The translations under genes were made by a program, and so were the position numbers. The notes under the pieces were generated by a model. The model ran no database searches. It worked only from the letters and a program-made list of their open reading frames with translations, and was not told where the DNA came from. This document shows positions 1-7,835 of a stretch of DNA of 64,000 nt, piece after piece (the first letter of the stretch is position 1; each line of letters begins with the position of its first letter). The DNA comes from Microlunatus flavus (GTDB taxonomy: Bacteria > Actinomycetota > Actinomycetes > Propionibacteriales > Propionibacteriaceae). The stretch is taken from the NCBI RefSeq assembly GCF_900110855.1, contig NZ_FOFA01000003.1:310001-374000 (forward strand), given 5' to 3'.

Positions 1-693
1 GACCAGCTCGGCCTGGCGACCAGCTGCCTGAACTTCGACGTCACCAACGCGTGCCTCGGCTTCCTCAACGGCATCCAGCTCGCCGGCTCGCTCATCGACT
101 CCGGGCAGGTCGAGTACGCCCTGCTCGTCGACGCCGAGGGCCTGCGCGGGCTGCAGGAGAGCACGTTGGCGCGGCTCGCCCAGGACGACGCGACGGCGGA
201 GGACCTCAAGCTCCAGTTCGCGACGCTGACGCTCGGCTCCGGCTCGGCCGCCATGGTCCTCGGACGGGCGAGCGAGCACCCCGAGGGGCACCGCGTGACC
301 GGCGGCGTGAGCCGCTCCGGCACGCAGCACAAGGACCTCTGCTGGGCCGACCTCACGCAGATGCGCACCGACTCGCGCGCGCTCTTCGAGGCGGGCATCG
401 AGCTCGCCGGGCAGACGTGGCAGGACGCGCTCGCCGAGGGCCGGGAGTGGGCCGACGCCGACTGGTTCATCGCCCACCAGACCTCGGTCGTCCACCTGCA
501 GGCGATGGCCAAGGTCGTGGGCGTGCCGGACGAGAAGTTCCCGAAGACGGTGCCGACGTTCGGCAACCTGGCCTCGGCCGCCGTCCCGTTCACGCTGGCC
601 AAGCAGGTCCCGATGATCAAGCCGGGCCAGCAGGTCATCCTGCTCGGCATCGGCTCCGGCCTGAACACCTCGTTCGCCGAGATCATCTGGTGA
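1..693 (+). CDS. oleA: OleA, long-chain acyl thioester condensing enzyme (5' truncated by window)
   Basis: Thiolase-fold enzyme of the FabH/OleA type. OleA joins two long-chain acyl-CoAs head to head into a beta-keto acid, the first step of olefin synthesis. The reading frame is open from base 1, so the N-terminal part lies outside the window; 230 residues are visible. The nucleophilic Cys is in DVTNACLGF (fragment residue 18), the His in IAHQTS, and the Asn in TFGNLASAA, so the catalytic Cys-His-Asn set is complete. The TGA stop overlaps the GTG start of the next gene (GTGA). The OleA assignment rather than FabH comes mainly from the following oleBC and oleD genes. Confidence 0.9.
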   Translation, partial: DQLGLATSCLNFDVTNACLGFLNGIQLAGSLIDSGQVEYALLVDAEGLRGLQESTLARLAQDDATAEDLKLQFATLTLGSGSAAMVLGRASEHPEGHRVTGGVSRSGTQHKDLCWADLTQMRTDSRALFEAGIELAGQTWQDALAEGREWADADWFIAHQTSVVHLQAMAKVVGVPDEKFPKTVPTFGNLASAAVPFTLAKQVPMIKPGQQVILLGIGSGLNTSFAEIIW

Positions 694-3284
694 CGACGCC
701 CGGCGAGCAGCCCGTCGAGGGGCTGCCCGGGCTCGACCCGCGGTGGTCGCGCTTCCTGACCGTGCCCGACGCGTCGGGCGAGGCCCGGCGCTGGCACGTC
801 CTCGACAACGGCGTGGAGCCGACCGAGGGCACGTTGCTGTGCGTGCACGGCAACCCCACGTGGTCGTACCTGTGGCGGCGCTTCCTGTCCGAGGCCGCGC
901 CCGGCTGGCGTGTCGTCGCCGTCGACCAGCTCGGCATGGGCTGGTCGACCCGCCGCGCCCCGGCCCGCCGGCTGGACGACCGCGTCGACGACCTCGGCCG
1001 GCTGACCGAGGCGCTCGGGATCACGGGTCGTACGGTGCTGGCCGCCCACGACTGGGGCGGCCTCGTCGGGCTCGGCTGGGTGCTGGAGCACCGTGAGCAG
1101 GTCGCCGGCGTCGTCCTGACGAACACGGCCGTCTTCCAGCCGCTGGACCAGCCGTTCTCCGCGCTGATCCGGCTCGCGCGCAACCCGGCGCTGCGGCAGC
1201 TGGTCTGCGTGCAGACGCCGACGTTCGTGCGCGGCGCCGCGGCGCTGTCGCGCCCGCCGCTGGACCGCGAGGTCCGCCGGGCGCTCGCCGGCCCGTACGC
1301 CGACCCGTCCGAGCGCGCCGCCATCGGCGACTTCGTCGCGGACGTGCCGCTCGAGCGGGACCACCCCAGCCGGGCCGCCATGGAGCGGGTCGCCGAGGGC
1401 GTGCGCGGGCTCGACGTCCCGGCGCTGGTCCTGTGGGGCGGCCGGGACCCCGTGTTCACCGACCTGCACCTGCACGACCTCCTCGACCGGCTCCCGCACG
1501 CCGACGTGCACCGCTACGGCCGGGCCTCGCACCTCGTCACCGAGGACGTCCCGGAGACGGCGACGACCGCCTGGCGCTGGATCGGCGAGAAGGTCTCCAC
1601 GGACGGACCCGAAACCTTTGAGCGCCCCGCGCAGCAGGTCGACCGCACCGCGATCTGGGCGCCCATCACGGCCCGTGCGACGGAGAGCGGGTCGGCTCCT
1701 GCGGTCGTCGAGCTGCACGACGGCGTCGTCAGCACCACCTCCTTCGCCGAGCTCGAGCAGGGCATCACCGACCTCGCCCTCGGGCTGTCCGACTTCGGCG
1801 TGCGCCGCGGGGACCGCGTGGCCGTGCTCGTCACCCCCGGGGTCGGGCTGACCACGGCGGTGTTCGCGTGCTGGCGCGTGGGCGCCGTCGTCGTCGTCGC
1901 CGACGCGGGCCTGGGTGTGCGGGGCATGGCGCACGCCCTGCGCAGCGCCCGGCCCGACCACGTCATCGGCATCCCCAAGGCCGTCGCGGCGCTCGACGCC
2001 CTCCGCGTCCCCGGACGCCGCGTCGTCGCGGGCCACCTGCCGGCGCCGCTCGGGCTGGCGCTGCGCCACCCGGCCACGGTCGCCTCGCTCACCGCGCGCG
2101 GAGCGGTGCTGCGCGAGCATGGCACGCAGCTGCCGAGCCTCGGCGACACCGACGAGGACGTCGCCGTCTTCTTCACCTCCGGCGCGACCGGGCCCGCGAA
2201 GGGCGTCGTCTACCGCGCCGCCCAGCTGCAGGGTCAGGTCGCACGGCTCGCCGGGCTGTACGCGGGCGACCGCGACGACGCCTGGGTGGCCGCGTTCCCG
2301 TTGTTCTCGCTCTACGGCCCGGCGATGGGCACGGCGGCCGCCGTGCCCGACATGGACCCGACGAGGGCCGGGACCCTGACCGCTGCCGCGCTGGCCGACG
2401 CCGCCGCGGCGGTCGACGGGCGCGTCGTGTTCGCCTCGCCGGCCGCGCTGCGGAACGTCGTCGCCACGGCTGCCGCGCTCACCGACGGCCAGCGCGCGTC
2501 GCTGGCCCGCGTCCGGGTGCTCATGTCGGCCGGGGCTCCGGTGCCCGTCGGGCTGCTGCGGCGGGTGCAGGAGCTGGTGCCGAACGCCGACCTGCACACC
2601 CCGTACGGGATGACCGAGGTCCTGCCCGTCGCCGACATCACGTTGCCCGGCATCGAGGCCGCGGGGCAGGGCGACGGCGTCTGCGTCGGGTGTCCGGTGC
2701 CGGGGGTGACGATCCGGCTCGCGCCGCTCGACGCGCTCGGCCGCGCGACCGGCGAGCTGACCACGACGGCCGGCGTGACCGGCGAGATCCTCGTCGAGGC
2801 GGACCACCGCAAGCAGCGCTACGACCGGTTGTGGGCCACGGAGCGGGCCAGCAGCCGCGACGCCGGGCACCACCGCACGGGCGACGTCGGGCACCTCGAC
2901 GACGAGGGCCGGCTGTGGGTCGAGGGCCGGCTCGTGCACGTGCTCTCCACCGCGGACGGCCCCCTTACCCCCGTCGGTGTGGAGCAGCGCGTCGAGACCC
3001 TGCCCGAGGTGGTGTCCGCCGCCGTCGTCGGCGTCGGCCCGGCCGGGACCCAGCAGGTGGTCGTCGTGGTCGTGCCCGCCGCCGCGGTGTCGGTCCGGCG
3101 CCCGCTCGCCGCGGGGGAGCTGGCCGCGGCCGTTCGCGGGGTAGCGGGCGTCGAGGTCGCCGCCGTGCTCGCGGTGCCGAGGCTGCCGGTCGACATCCGG
3201 CACAACTCCAAGATCGACCGTGCTGCGGTGAGCGCGTGGGCCTCGCAGGTGCTCAGCGGGCAGCGCGCGGGACGGCTCGCGTGA
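690..3284 (+). CDS. oleBC: OleBC fusion: beta-lactone decarboxylase plus beta-lactone synthetase
   Basis: An 864-residue two-domain protein. Residues about 20-310 are an alpha/beta-hydrolase of the haloalkane-dehalogenase type (OleB), with oxyanion region HGNPTWSY, nucleophile Asp121 in AAHDWGG and catalytic His281 in GRASHLVTED. Residues about 325-850 are an AMP-dependent ligase-fold domain (OleC) with the phosphate loop FTSGATGPAKG near 495, a YGMTEV motif and a late TGD motif. In the pathway OleC closes the beta-hydroxy acid to a beta-lactone and OleB removes CO2 to give the cis-olefin. The frame is open further upstream, but GTG at 690 is chosen because it overlaps the oleA stop and begins just before the hydrolase domain. 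Natural oleBC fusions are known in actinobacteria. Confidence 0.9.
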   Translation: MTTPGEQPVEGLPGLDPRWSRFLTVPDASGEARRWHVLDNGVEPTEGTLLCVHGNPTWSYLWRRFLSEAAPGWRVVAVDQLGMGWSTRRAPARRLDDRVDDLGRLTEALGITGRTVLAAHDWGGLVGLGWVLEHREQVAGVVLTNTAVFQPLDQPFSALIRLARNPALRQLVCVQTPTFVRGAAALSRPPLDREVRRALAGPYADPSERAAIGDFVADVPLERDHPSRAAMERVAEGVRGLDVPALVLWGGRDPVFTDLHLHDLLDRLPHADVHRYGRASHLVTEDVPETATTAWRWIGEKVSTDGPETFERPAQQVDRTAIWAPITARATESGSAPAVVELHDGVVSTTSFAELEQGITDLALGLSDFGVRRGDRVAVLVTPGVGLTTAVFACWRVGAVVVVADAGLGVRGMAHALRSARPDHVIGIPKAVAALDALRVPGRRVVAGHLPAPLGLALRHPATVASLTARGAVLREHGTQLPSLGDTDEDVAVFFTSGATGPAKGVVYRAAQLQGQVARLAGLYAGDRDDAWVAAFPLFSLYGPAMGTAAAVPDMDPTRAGTLTAAALADAAAAVDGRVVFASPAALRNVVATAAALTDGQRASLARVRVLMSAGAPVPVGLLRRVQELVPNADLHTPYGMTEVLPVADITLPGIEAAGQGDGVCVGCPVPGVTIRLAPLDALGRATGELTTTAGVTGEILVEADHRKQRYDRLWATERASSRDAGHHRTGDVGHLDDEGRLWVEGRLVHVLSTADGPLTPVGVEQRVETLPEVVSAAVVGVGPAGTQQVVVVVVPAAAVSVRRPLAAGELAAAVRGVAGVEVAAVLAVPRLPVDIRHNSKIDRAAVSAWASQVLSGQRAGRLA

Positions 3285-4261
3285 AGGTTCTCGTCACCGG
3301 TGCCAGCGGGATGCTCGGCGGGGGCGTCGCCCGGGCCCTGGCCGCCCGCGGCGACGAGGTGACCGTGCTGCAGCGCCGGCCCGCGGGGCTGGGGTTCCGG
3401 GAGGTGCTCGGTGACGTCGCCGACGAGTCCGCGGTGCGCGAGGCCGCGGCGGGCCAGGACGCCGTGGTGCACCTGGCGGCCAAGGTGAACGTCGTGGGCC
3501 TCGAGGCGGACTACGTCCGTGCCAACGTCGTCGGCACCCGCAACGTCCTCGCCGCGTGCTCCACCCACGGCGTGCAGCGCCTCGTCCAGGTGTCCTCGCC
3601 CTCGGTCGCGCACGCGGGCTCGTCGCTCGTCGGCGCACCGGCCGGGCCGGCCGACCCGGCGACGGCGCGCGGACCGTACGCGCGGACCAAGGCGCAGTCC
3701 GAGCTCGAGGCGCTGGCCGCTGACGGCGCAGGCGAGGTTCCACTGGCGGTCGTCGCGGTGCGGCCGCACGTCGTCTGGGGACCCGGCGACACGCAGCTCG
3801 TCGAGCGCATCGTCGAGCGCGGGCGCGCCGGCCGGCTGCCGCTGCTCGGCACGGGCGCGGCGCTGATCGACACGACGTACGTCGACAACGCGGTGGACGC
3901 CCTCGTCGCCGCGCTCGACCGGGCGCTCGAGGTGCACGGCGAGGCCTTCGTGGTGAGCAACGGCGAGCCGCGGCCGGTCGGGGAGATCTTCGGTGACTTC
4001 TGCGCGGCCGCCGGTGTTCCGCGTCCGCGGCGCCACGTCCCCGCCGGCCTGGCCGTCGCCGCCGGCGACGTGGTCGAGCGGGTCTGGGCCCTGCGGCACC
4101 GCGACGGCGTCGGGCAGCCGCCGCTGACGCGGTTCCTGGCCGAGCAGCTGTCGACGGCGCACTGGTTCGACCAGCGCCGGACGCGCGAGGCGCTGCGCTG
4201 GATCCCCGAGGTCAGCATCGCCGAGGGCCTGGAGCGCCTCGCCGCCCACTACCGGCGGTGA
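3281..4261 (+). CDS. oleD: OleD, NADPH-dependent 2-alkyl-3-ketoacid reductase
   Basis: A 326-residue extended short-chain dehydrogenase. It starts with the Rossmann motif VTGASGMLGGG and carries the Tyr133-x-x-x-Lys137 catalytic pair in YARTKAQ. In the ole pathway it reduces the beta-keto acid made by OleA to the beta-hydroxy acid that OleC uses. The GTG start overlaps the oleBC stop by 4 bp, so oleA, oleBC and oleD are probably translated as a coupled unit. The gene ends 2 bp before a long perfect hairpin. A 3-beta-HSD/sterol dehydrogenase label would fit the sequence family but not the context. Confidence 0.9.
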   Translation: MKVLVTGASGMLGGGVARALAARGDEVTVLQRRPAGLGFREVLGDVADESAVREAAAGQDAVVHLAAKVNVVGLEADYVRANVVGTRNVLAACSTHGVQRLVQVSSPSVAHAGSSLVGAPAGPADPATARGPYARTKAQSELEALAADGAGEVPLAVVAVRPHVVWGPGDTQLVERIVERGRAGRLPLLGTGAALIDTTYVDNAVDALVAALDRALEVHGEAFVVSNGEPRPVGEIFGDFCAAAGVPRPRRHVPAGLAVAAGDVVERVWALRHRDGVGQPPLTRFLAEQLSTAHWFDQRRTREALRWIPEVSIAEGLERLAAHYRR

Positions 4262-4263
4262 TC

Positions 4264-4303
4264 GGTGCGGATCGTGCCGCGACTACGCGGCACGATCCGC
4301 ACC
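4264..4303. repeat. perfect 18-bp-arm hairpin, copy 1 of a pair flanking the DUF559 gene
   Basis: Arms GGTGCGGATCGTGCCGCG and its exact reverse complement are separated by the four bases ACTA. The hairpin lies between the convergent ends of oleD and the AbiEi/DUF559 gene, so it may terminate transcription from both sides, although no U-tract follows. A near-identical copy in the same orientation lies at 5329-5374, on the other side of the DUF559 gene. Confidence 0.9.
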
Positions 4304-4307
4304 ACTG

Positions 4308-5258
4308 TCAGCGGCTCGAGGGCTGGCAGGTCGCGCACGGGGCGAACGGCCCCGGCCAGCCGCGCCAGGCGAGGAGCTGGGCGACCTCCGCGGCCACCGC
4401 GCACGAGCGGCCGGCGACGTCACCGAAGCCGTAGCGCAGTGTCAGGAGCTGCTCCATCAGGGCCGCGTTGTCCCGGCTCATGTCGCGGAACCGGCCGACC
4501 CCCTCGTGGCCGAGCTTGCCGTCCAGCTCGACGACCACGCCGAAGTCGCGGTACAGCACGTCGCGGATCCCCGGCGTCGCGGTCCGGCGCTGCCGGCGCC
4601 CGCGGGGAAGCCCGTGCCTGCGCTCGACGTCACGGAGGTAGCGGAGCTCGAGGGGCGACTCCGCCCCCTCGGCCACGTCGACCAGGAGCTCGGCCAGCAG
4701 CGTCCGCCGCGAGTGCCGGCTCCTCCTCCCGAGGGCCCGCTCGAGGTGCTGCGGCGTCGTCAGCCGACGCTGCACGCTCTTCGTCACCCAGTCCTCCACC
4801 TGGCGCGCAGTGGCGCCCTCGCAGAGGTCGAGCACGGTCTCGGGCACCAGCAGCCGGGGTGGCGAGCCGGTGCAGCGGGGGTCGCGGGCGCCGGGACGTT
4901 CGTGGACGAACCGCCAGCGCAGGCGGCTCCGAGCGGGAGAACCGTGCGGCACGAGGACGTCGAGGGGCTCGGGCTCGTCGTCGAGCAGCCCGTGGGCGTG
5001 GGCCGAGGCCGTCGGTCCGAGGCGGGCGGCGGGCCCGCCCAGCAGGACCCCGCCCCAGGCCAGCGCCTCCCAGCCGACCGCGGCGTTGTGCGTGACGTAC
5101 AGCCCGGGCGCGAGGCGTTGCCACCGCTCCTGGTCGACCAGGCGGCCGAGCGCGTGGCGCGACAACCCCAGACCGAGCGCCTGCGCGCTGGTGACGACGT
5201 CGGACTGGGCGGTGGCCAGCCGCAGCAGGCGAGGTCCGGGCTCCTGACGCGCGTGCAC
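4308..5258 (-). CDS. AbiEi-type winged-helix protein with C-terminal DUF559 nuclease-fold domain
   Basis: About 316 residues. The N-terminal part (RLATAQSDVVTSAQALGLG..., then a Gly-Leu-Tyr turn after a basic helix) matches the winged-helix domain of AbiEi-family antitoxins. The C-terminal part has the DUF559/Vsr-like PD-(D/E)XK pattern: YRDFG, then VVELDGK, then RDNAAL and LRYGFGDV. Such proteins are common in actinobacteria as solo genes; no AbiEii nucleotidyltransferase is next to this one. GTG at 5258 is chosen because CAGCAT lies exactly 6 nt upstream, which fits the leaderless promoters in this window; an ATG at 5330 would add 24 residues. The gene is bracketed by two long hairpins. Its function is unknown; a DNA-cleaving or anti-phage role is inference. 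Confidence 0.75.
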   Translation of the reverse strand: MHARQEPGPRLLRLATAQSDVVTSAQALGLGLSRHALGRLVDQERWQRLAPGLYVTHNAAVGWEALAWGGVLLGGPAARLGPTASAHAHGLLDDEPEPLDVLVPHGSPARSRLRWRFVHERPGARDPRCTGSPPRLLVPETVLDLCEGATARQVEDWVTKSVQRRLTTPQHLERALGRRSRHSRRTLLAELLVDVAEGAESPLELRYLRDVERRHGLPRGRRQRRTATPGIRDVLYRDFGVVVELDGKLGHEGVGRFRDMSRDNAALMEQLLTLRYGFGDVAGRSCAVAAEVAQLLAWRGWPGPFAPCATCQPSSR

Positions 5259-5264
5259 CGATCC

Positions 5265-5270
5265 ATGCTG
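5265..5270 (-). promoter_or_regulatory. candidate -10 (CAGCAT) of leaderless DUF559 gene
   Basis: CAGCAT read on the minus strand lies 6 nt before the GTG at 5258, so transcription would begin at or next to the start codon. No clear -35 is seen. Confidence 0.4.
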
Positions 5271-5328
5271 GGTCCGTCCGTGAGGCGCCAGACCGGTTCT
5301 CCACAGCCCGATCGGCCTCGATGCGGGC

Positions 5329-5374
5329 ATCGGTGCGGATGTTGCCGCGACTACGCGGCACGATCCGCACCGAT
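5329..5374. repeat. long hairpin, copy 2 of the pair flanking the DUF559 gene
   Basis: Arms of 21 bp with two mismatched positions around the same ACTA loop. It matches the copy at 4264-4303 almost base for base and in the same orientation. It lies between the 5' end of the DUF559 gene and the 3' end of the FAD oxidoreductase at 5379, so it could also terminate the latter. Confidence 0.88.
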
Positions 5375-5378
5375 CTGC

Positions 5379-6959
5379 TCAGGACCGCCGGAACCGCGAC
5401 CAGAACAGGGCCGCGCGGGCGGCGTTCATGCCGCAGGCGCCGTGCACGGAACCGCCGGGGTGCGCCGAGGCCGACGCGAGGTAGAGCCCGCGCACCGGCG
5501 TCTCGCTGCGGCCGGTCCCGGCGAACGGGCGGAACACCAGCTGCTGCTCCAGGCTCATCGTGCCGCCGTTGATCGACCCGCCGACCAGGTTGGCGTTCCG
5601 GGACTCGAAGTCGGCCGGGCCGAGCACCCGCCGCGCGCGGACCCGCGAGCCGAACCCGGGCGCGTACGCCTCGAGGCGCGCCTGCACGCGGTCGGCGAAC
5701 CGTTCCACCTCGGCCGCGTCCCAGCGCCCCGTGAGCCCGTCGTCACCCGCGTCGTCGCGGACGCGCTGCGGGACGTGGGTGTAGACCCACAGCGACTCGG
5801 TGCCCGCCGGCGAGCGCGAGGGGTCGGTCGTCGTCATCTGCCCGACCAGAAGGAACGGGTCGCGGGGAACCACGCCCGCGTCGATCTGGGCGCTCGCGAC
5901 CGTCATCTCGGCCACCGAGTCCGCGACGTGCACCGTCCCCGGCGCGTACGCGGGGGTGCCGGCCCACGGAACCGTGCCGTCGAGCGCGTAGTCGAGCTTG
6001 ATCGTCGCCGGGTCCCGGCGGAACCCGCCCATCTTGCGCGTGGTCCGCACCGGCAGGTCGTCGGCCGCCACCAGCCCGCCGAACAGCTGCTCCGCGCCCA
6101 CGTCGGCCAGCACCGCGCGCCGGACCCGCACCTCGCCGTCGCCCGTCCGCACCGCCACGGCCCGGCGTCCCTCGACGCGGATCCCGGTCGCCGGCGTCGA
6201 GCAGGCGACCGTGCCGCCCGCCGCCTCGAACCGTCGCCGCAGCGCCTGCGTCAGCGCGCCCGCGCCGCCCGTCGGCGCCGGGAACCCGACCGTCTGGCCG
6301 AGCATGGTCAGCAGCAGCCCCACGAACCCCGACACGGGCGCGTCCAGCCCGACGTCGGCGTGGGAGGCGTTCCCCGCGAGCAGGAGCTCGGGCCCGTCGC
6401 CGCCGAAGCGGCCGTCGAGCAGGTGCGTCGCCGGCGCGAGCATCTCGCGCACGAAGGAGACCGCCCCGACCCGGGGCAGCTCGGACAGAAGCCGCAGCCC
6501 TCCGCGCACCGGCGGGATGGGGGTCAGCAGCGACTCGACCAGACCCGGCTGGGTCGCCCGCCAGCGGGCGACGAGCGCGTGCCACACCTCGCCGTCGCCC
6601 GGGTGGGCCTGGTCGAGCAGGCCGGCGGTGACGTCCTCGTCGCGGTGCAGCAGCGCCCACGAACCGTCACGCCGCGGGTGGCCGAGCACCGCGGGGGCGT
6701 GCGACCACTCCAGGCCGAAGCGCTCGAGCCCGAGCGAGGTCAGGGCGGGGGAGACGGCGGCCATCGGGTAGAACGCGCTGAACGTGTCGCTGACGAACTC
6801 CGGGTCGACCTCCCGGTCGCTGCGCACGGCCCCGCCCACCTCGTCCTGCGCCTCGAGGAGCAGGACCTCCCAGCCGGCGTCGGCGAGCCGGTTGGCGCCC
6901 ACGAGCCCGTTGGGCCCGGCGCCGATGACGACGGCGTCGACCTCACGGGGCAGTGGCAT
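5379..6959 (-). CDS. FAD-dependent oxidoreductase of the PYROXD2/phytoene desaturase-like family
   Basis: 526 residues. The N-terminus has a dinucleotide-binding motif (DAVVIGAGPNGLVGANRLADAG followed by an acidic residue and VGG), the typical start of flavin amine oxidase or phytoene desaturase-like enzymes. The C-terminus has the second FAD-contact motif in GLYLASASAHPGGSVHGACG. Length and both end motifs fit the group that includes PYROXD2 rather than true carotenoid desaturases, and no carotenoid genes are nearby. ATG at 6959 begins 6 residues before the Rossmann strand. The substrate is unknown. Confidence 0.75.
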   Translation of the reverse strand: MPLPREVDAVVIGAGPNGLVGANRLADAGWEVLLLEAQDEVGGAVRSDREVDPEFVSDTFSAFYPMAAVSPALTSLGLERFGLEWSHAPAVLGHPRRDGSWALLHRDEDVTAGLLDQAHPGDGEVWHALVARWRATQPGLVESLLTPIPPVRGGLRLLSELPRVGAVSFVREMLAPATHLLDGRFGGDGPELLLAGNASHADVGLDAPVSGFVGLLLTMLGQTVGFPAPTGGAGALTQALRRRFEAAGGTVACSTPATGIRVEGRRAVAVRTGDGEVRVRRAVLADVGAEQLFGGLVAADDLPVRTTRKMGGFRRDPATIKLDYALDGTVPWAGTPAYAPGTVHVADSVAEMTVASAQIDAGVVPRDPFLLVGQMTTTDPSRSPAGTESLWVYTHVPQRVRDDAGDDGLTGRWDAAEVERFADRVQARLEAYAPGFGSRVRARRVLGPADFESRNANLVGGSINGGTMSLEQQLVFRPFAGTGRSETPVRGLYLASASAHPGGSVHGACGMNAARAALFWSRFRRS

Positions 6960-7002
6960 GCTCCTAGTGTCCCCGAGGGGCGGCACCGGCCCGACCGGAC
7001 CT

Positions 7003-7076
7003 GCCGCACCGGGCTGCGTCCAGCCGTGCCCGGCCGCACCGGGTCCCACGCCAGCCCCAGGCCGAGCCGCACCGGG
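7003..7076 (+). repeat. three spaced copies of GCCGCACCGGG
   Basis: The 11-mer occurs at 7003-7013, 7033-7043 and 7066-7076 in the gap between the divergent FAD oxidoreductase and HAD genes. The spacing of 30 and 33 bp is close to three helical turns, which would suit a protein-binding site, but a low-complexity GC-rich duplication is also possible. Confidence 0.5.
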
Positions 7077-7127
7077 CGGCGCGCGATTCGTGTCCGGCGC
7101 CGCGGCCAGGGAACAATGGGCCGGGCC

Positions 7128-7835
7128 ATGACGTCCTCCGCACCGAACGCCCCGGCCCGACCGGCCCGCCCCGCCGCCCTGCTCTGGGACTTCGACGGGA
7201 CGCTCGCGGACACCGAGCCCATCTGGATCCGTGCGGAGTACGAGCTCATCGGCCGCCTCGGCGGGTCCTGGTCCGACGAGCACGCCCACCAGCTGGTGGG
7301 GAACTCGCTCATCGACTCCGGCATCTACATCGTGCACGCGATCGACCGTCCCGACCTCGACCCGGCCTGGGTCGTCGACCAGCTCGTCGAGCAGGTCGTC
7401 GCGACGCTCCGGTCCGGCGACGTGCCGTGGCGCCCGGGCGCCCTCGAGCTGCTGGCGACGAGCGCGAGCGCGGGCGTGCCTTGCGCCCTGGTCTCGGCTT
7501 CGTACCGCGTCATCCTCGACGCCGCCCTGGCGGCCCTGCCGCCGGGCAGCTTCGCGGTCTCGGTCGCCGGCGACGAGGTGACCAGCGGCAAGCCGCACCC
7601 GGAGCCGTACGAGCGTGCGTGCGAGCTGCTCGCCGTCGACCCGCGTCGTTGCGTCGCGTTCGAGGACAGCGAGACGGGCGCCCGCTCGGCCAACGCGGCC
7701 GGTGCGCTCGTCGTCGCCGTGCCCAACCACGTGCCGATCCCGTCGGCGCCGCGCCGCGTCGAGCGCGCCTCGCTGGCCGACCTCGGGCTCGACGAGCTGG
7801 CCGCGCTCGTGGACGACGCCGATGCGCTCGTCTGA
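7128..7835 (+). CDS. HAD-superfamily phosphatase
   Basis: 235 residues. Motif I is LLWDFDGTLADTEP with the nucleophilic and acid/base aspartates. SAS serves as motif II, GKPHPEPY carries the motif III lysine, and FEDSETGARSANAAG is motif IV. The helical cap of about 80 residues after motif I puts it with beta-phosphoglucomutase/phosphoglycolate phosphatase-like enzymes; the natural substrate is unknown. ATG at 7128 is used. An in-frame ATG at 7116 has an AGGGAA only 2 nt away and is less likely. The last 14 bp overlap the next gene, so this is the probable first gene of an operon running into trmI and perhaps mpa. Confidence 0.8.
   Translation: MTSSAPNAPARPARPAALLWDFDGTLADTEPIWIRAEYELIGRLGGSWSDEHAHQLVGNSLIDSGIYIVHAIDRPDLDPAWVVDQLVEQVVATLRSGDVPWRPGALELLATSASAGVPCALVSASYRVILDAALAALPPGSFAVSVAGDEVTSGKPHPEPYERACELLAVDPRRCVAFEDSETGARSANAAGALVVAVPNHVPIPSAPRRVERASLADLGLDELAALVDDADALV

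Noticed and set aside
51-689. N-terminal extension of the oleBC frame
   Set aside because: It lies over the oleA coding sequence in another frame and is Arg-rich without motifs; oleBC begins at the GTG that overlaps the oleA stop.
4308-5258. A complete type IV toxin-antitoxin pair
   Set aside because: Only the AbiEi-like part is present, fused to DUF559; no AbiEii nucleotidyltransferase lies on either side.
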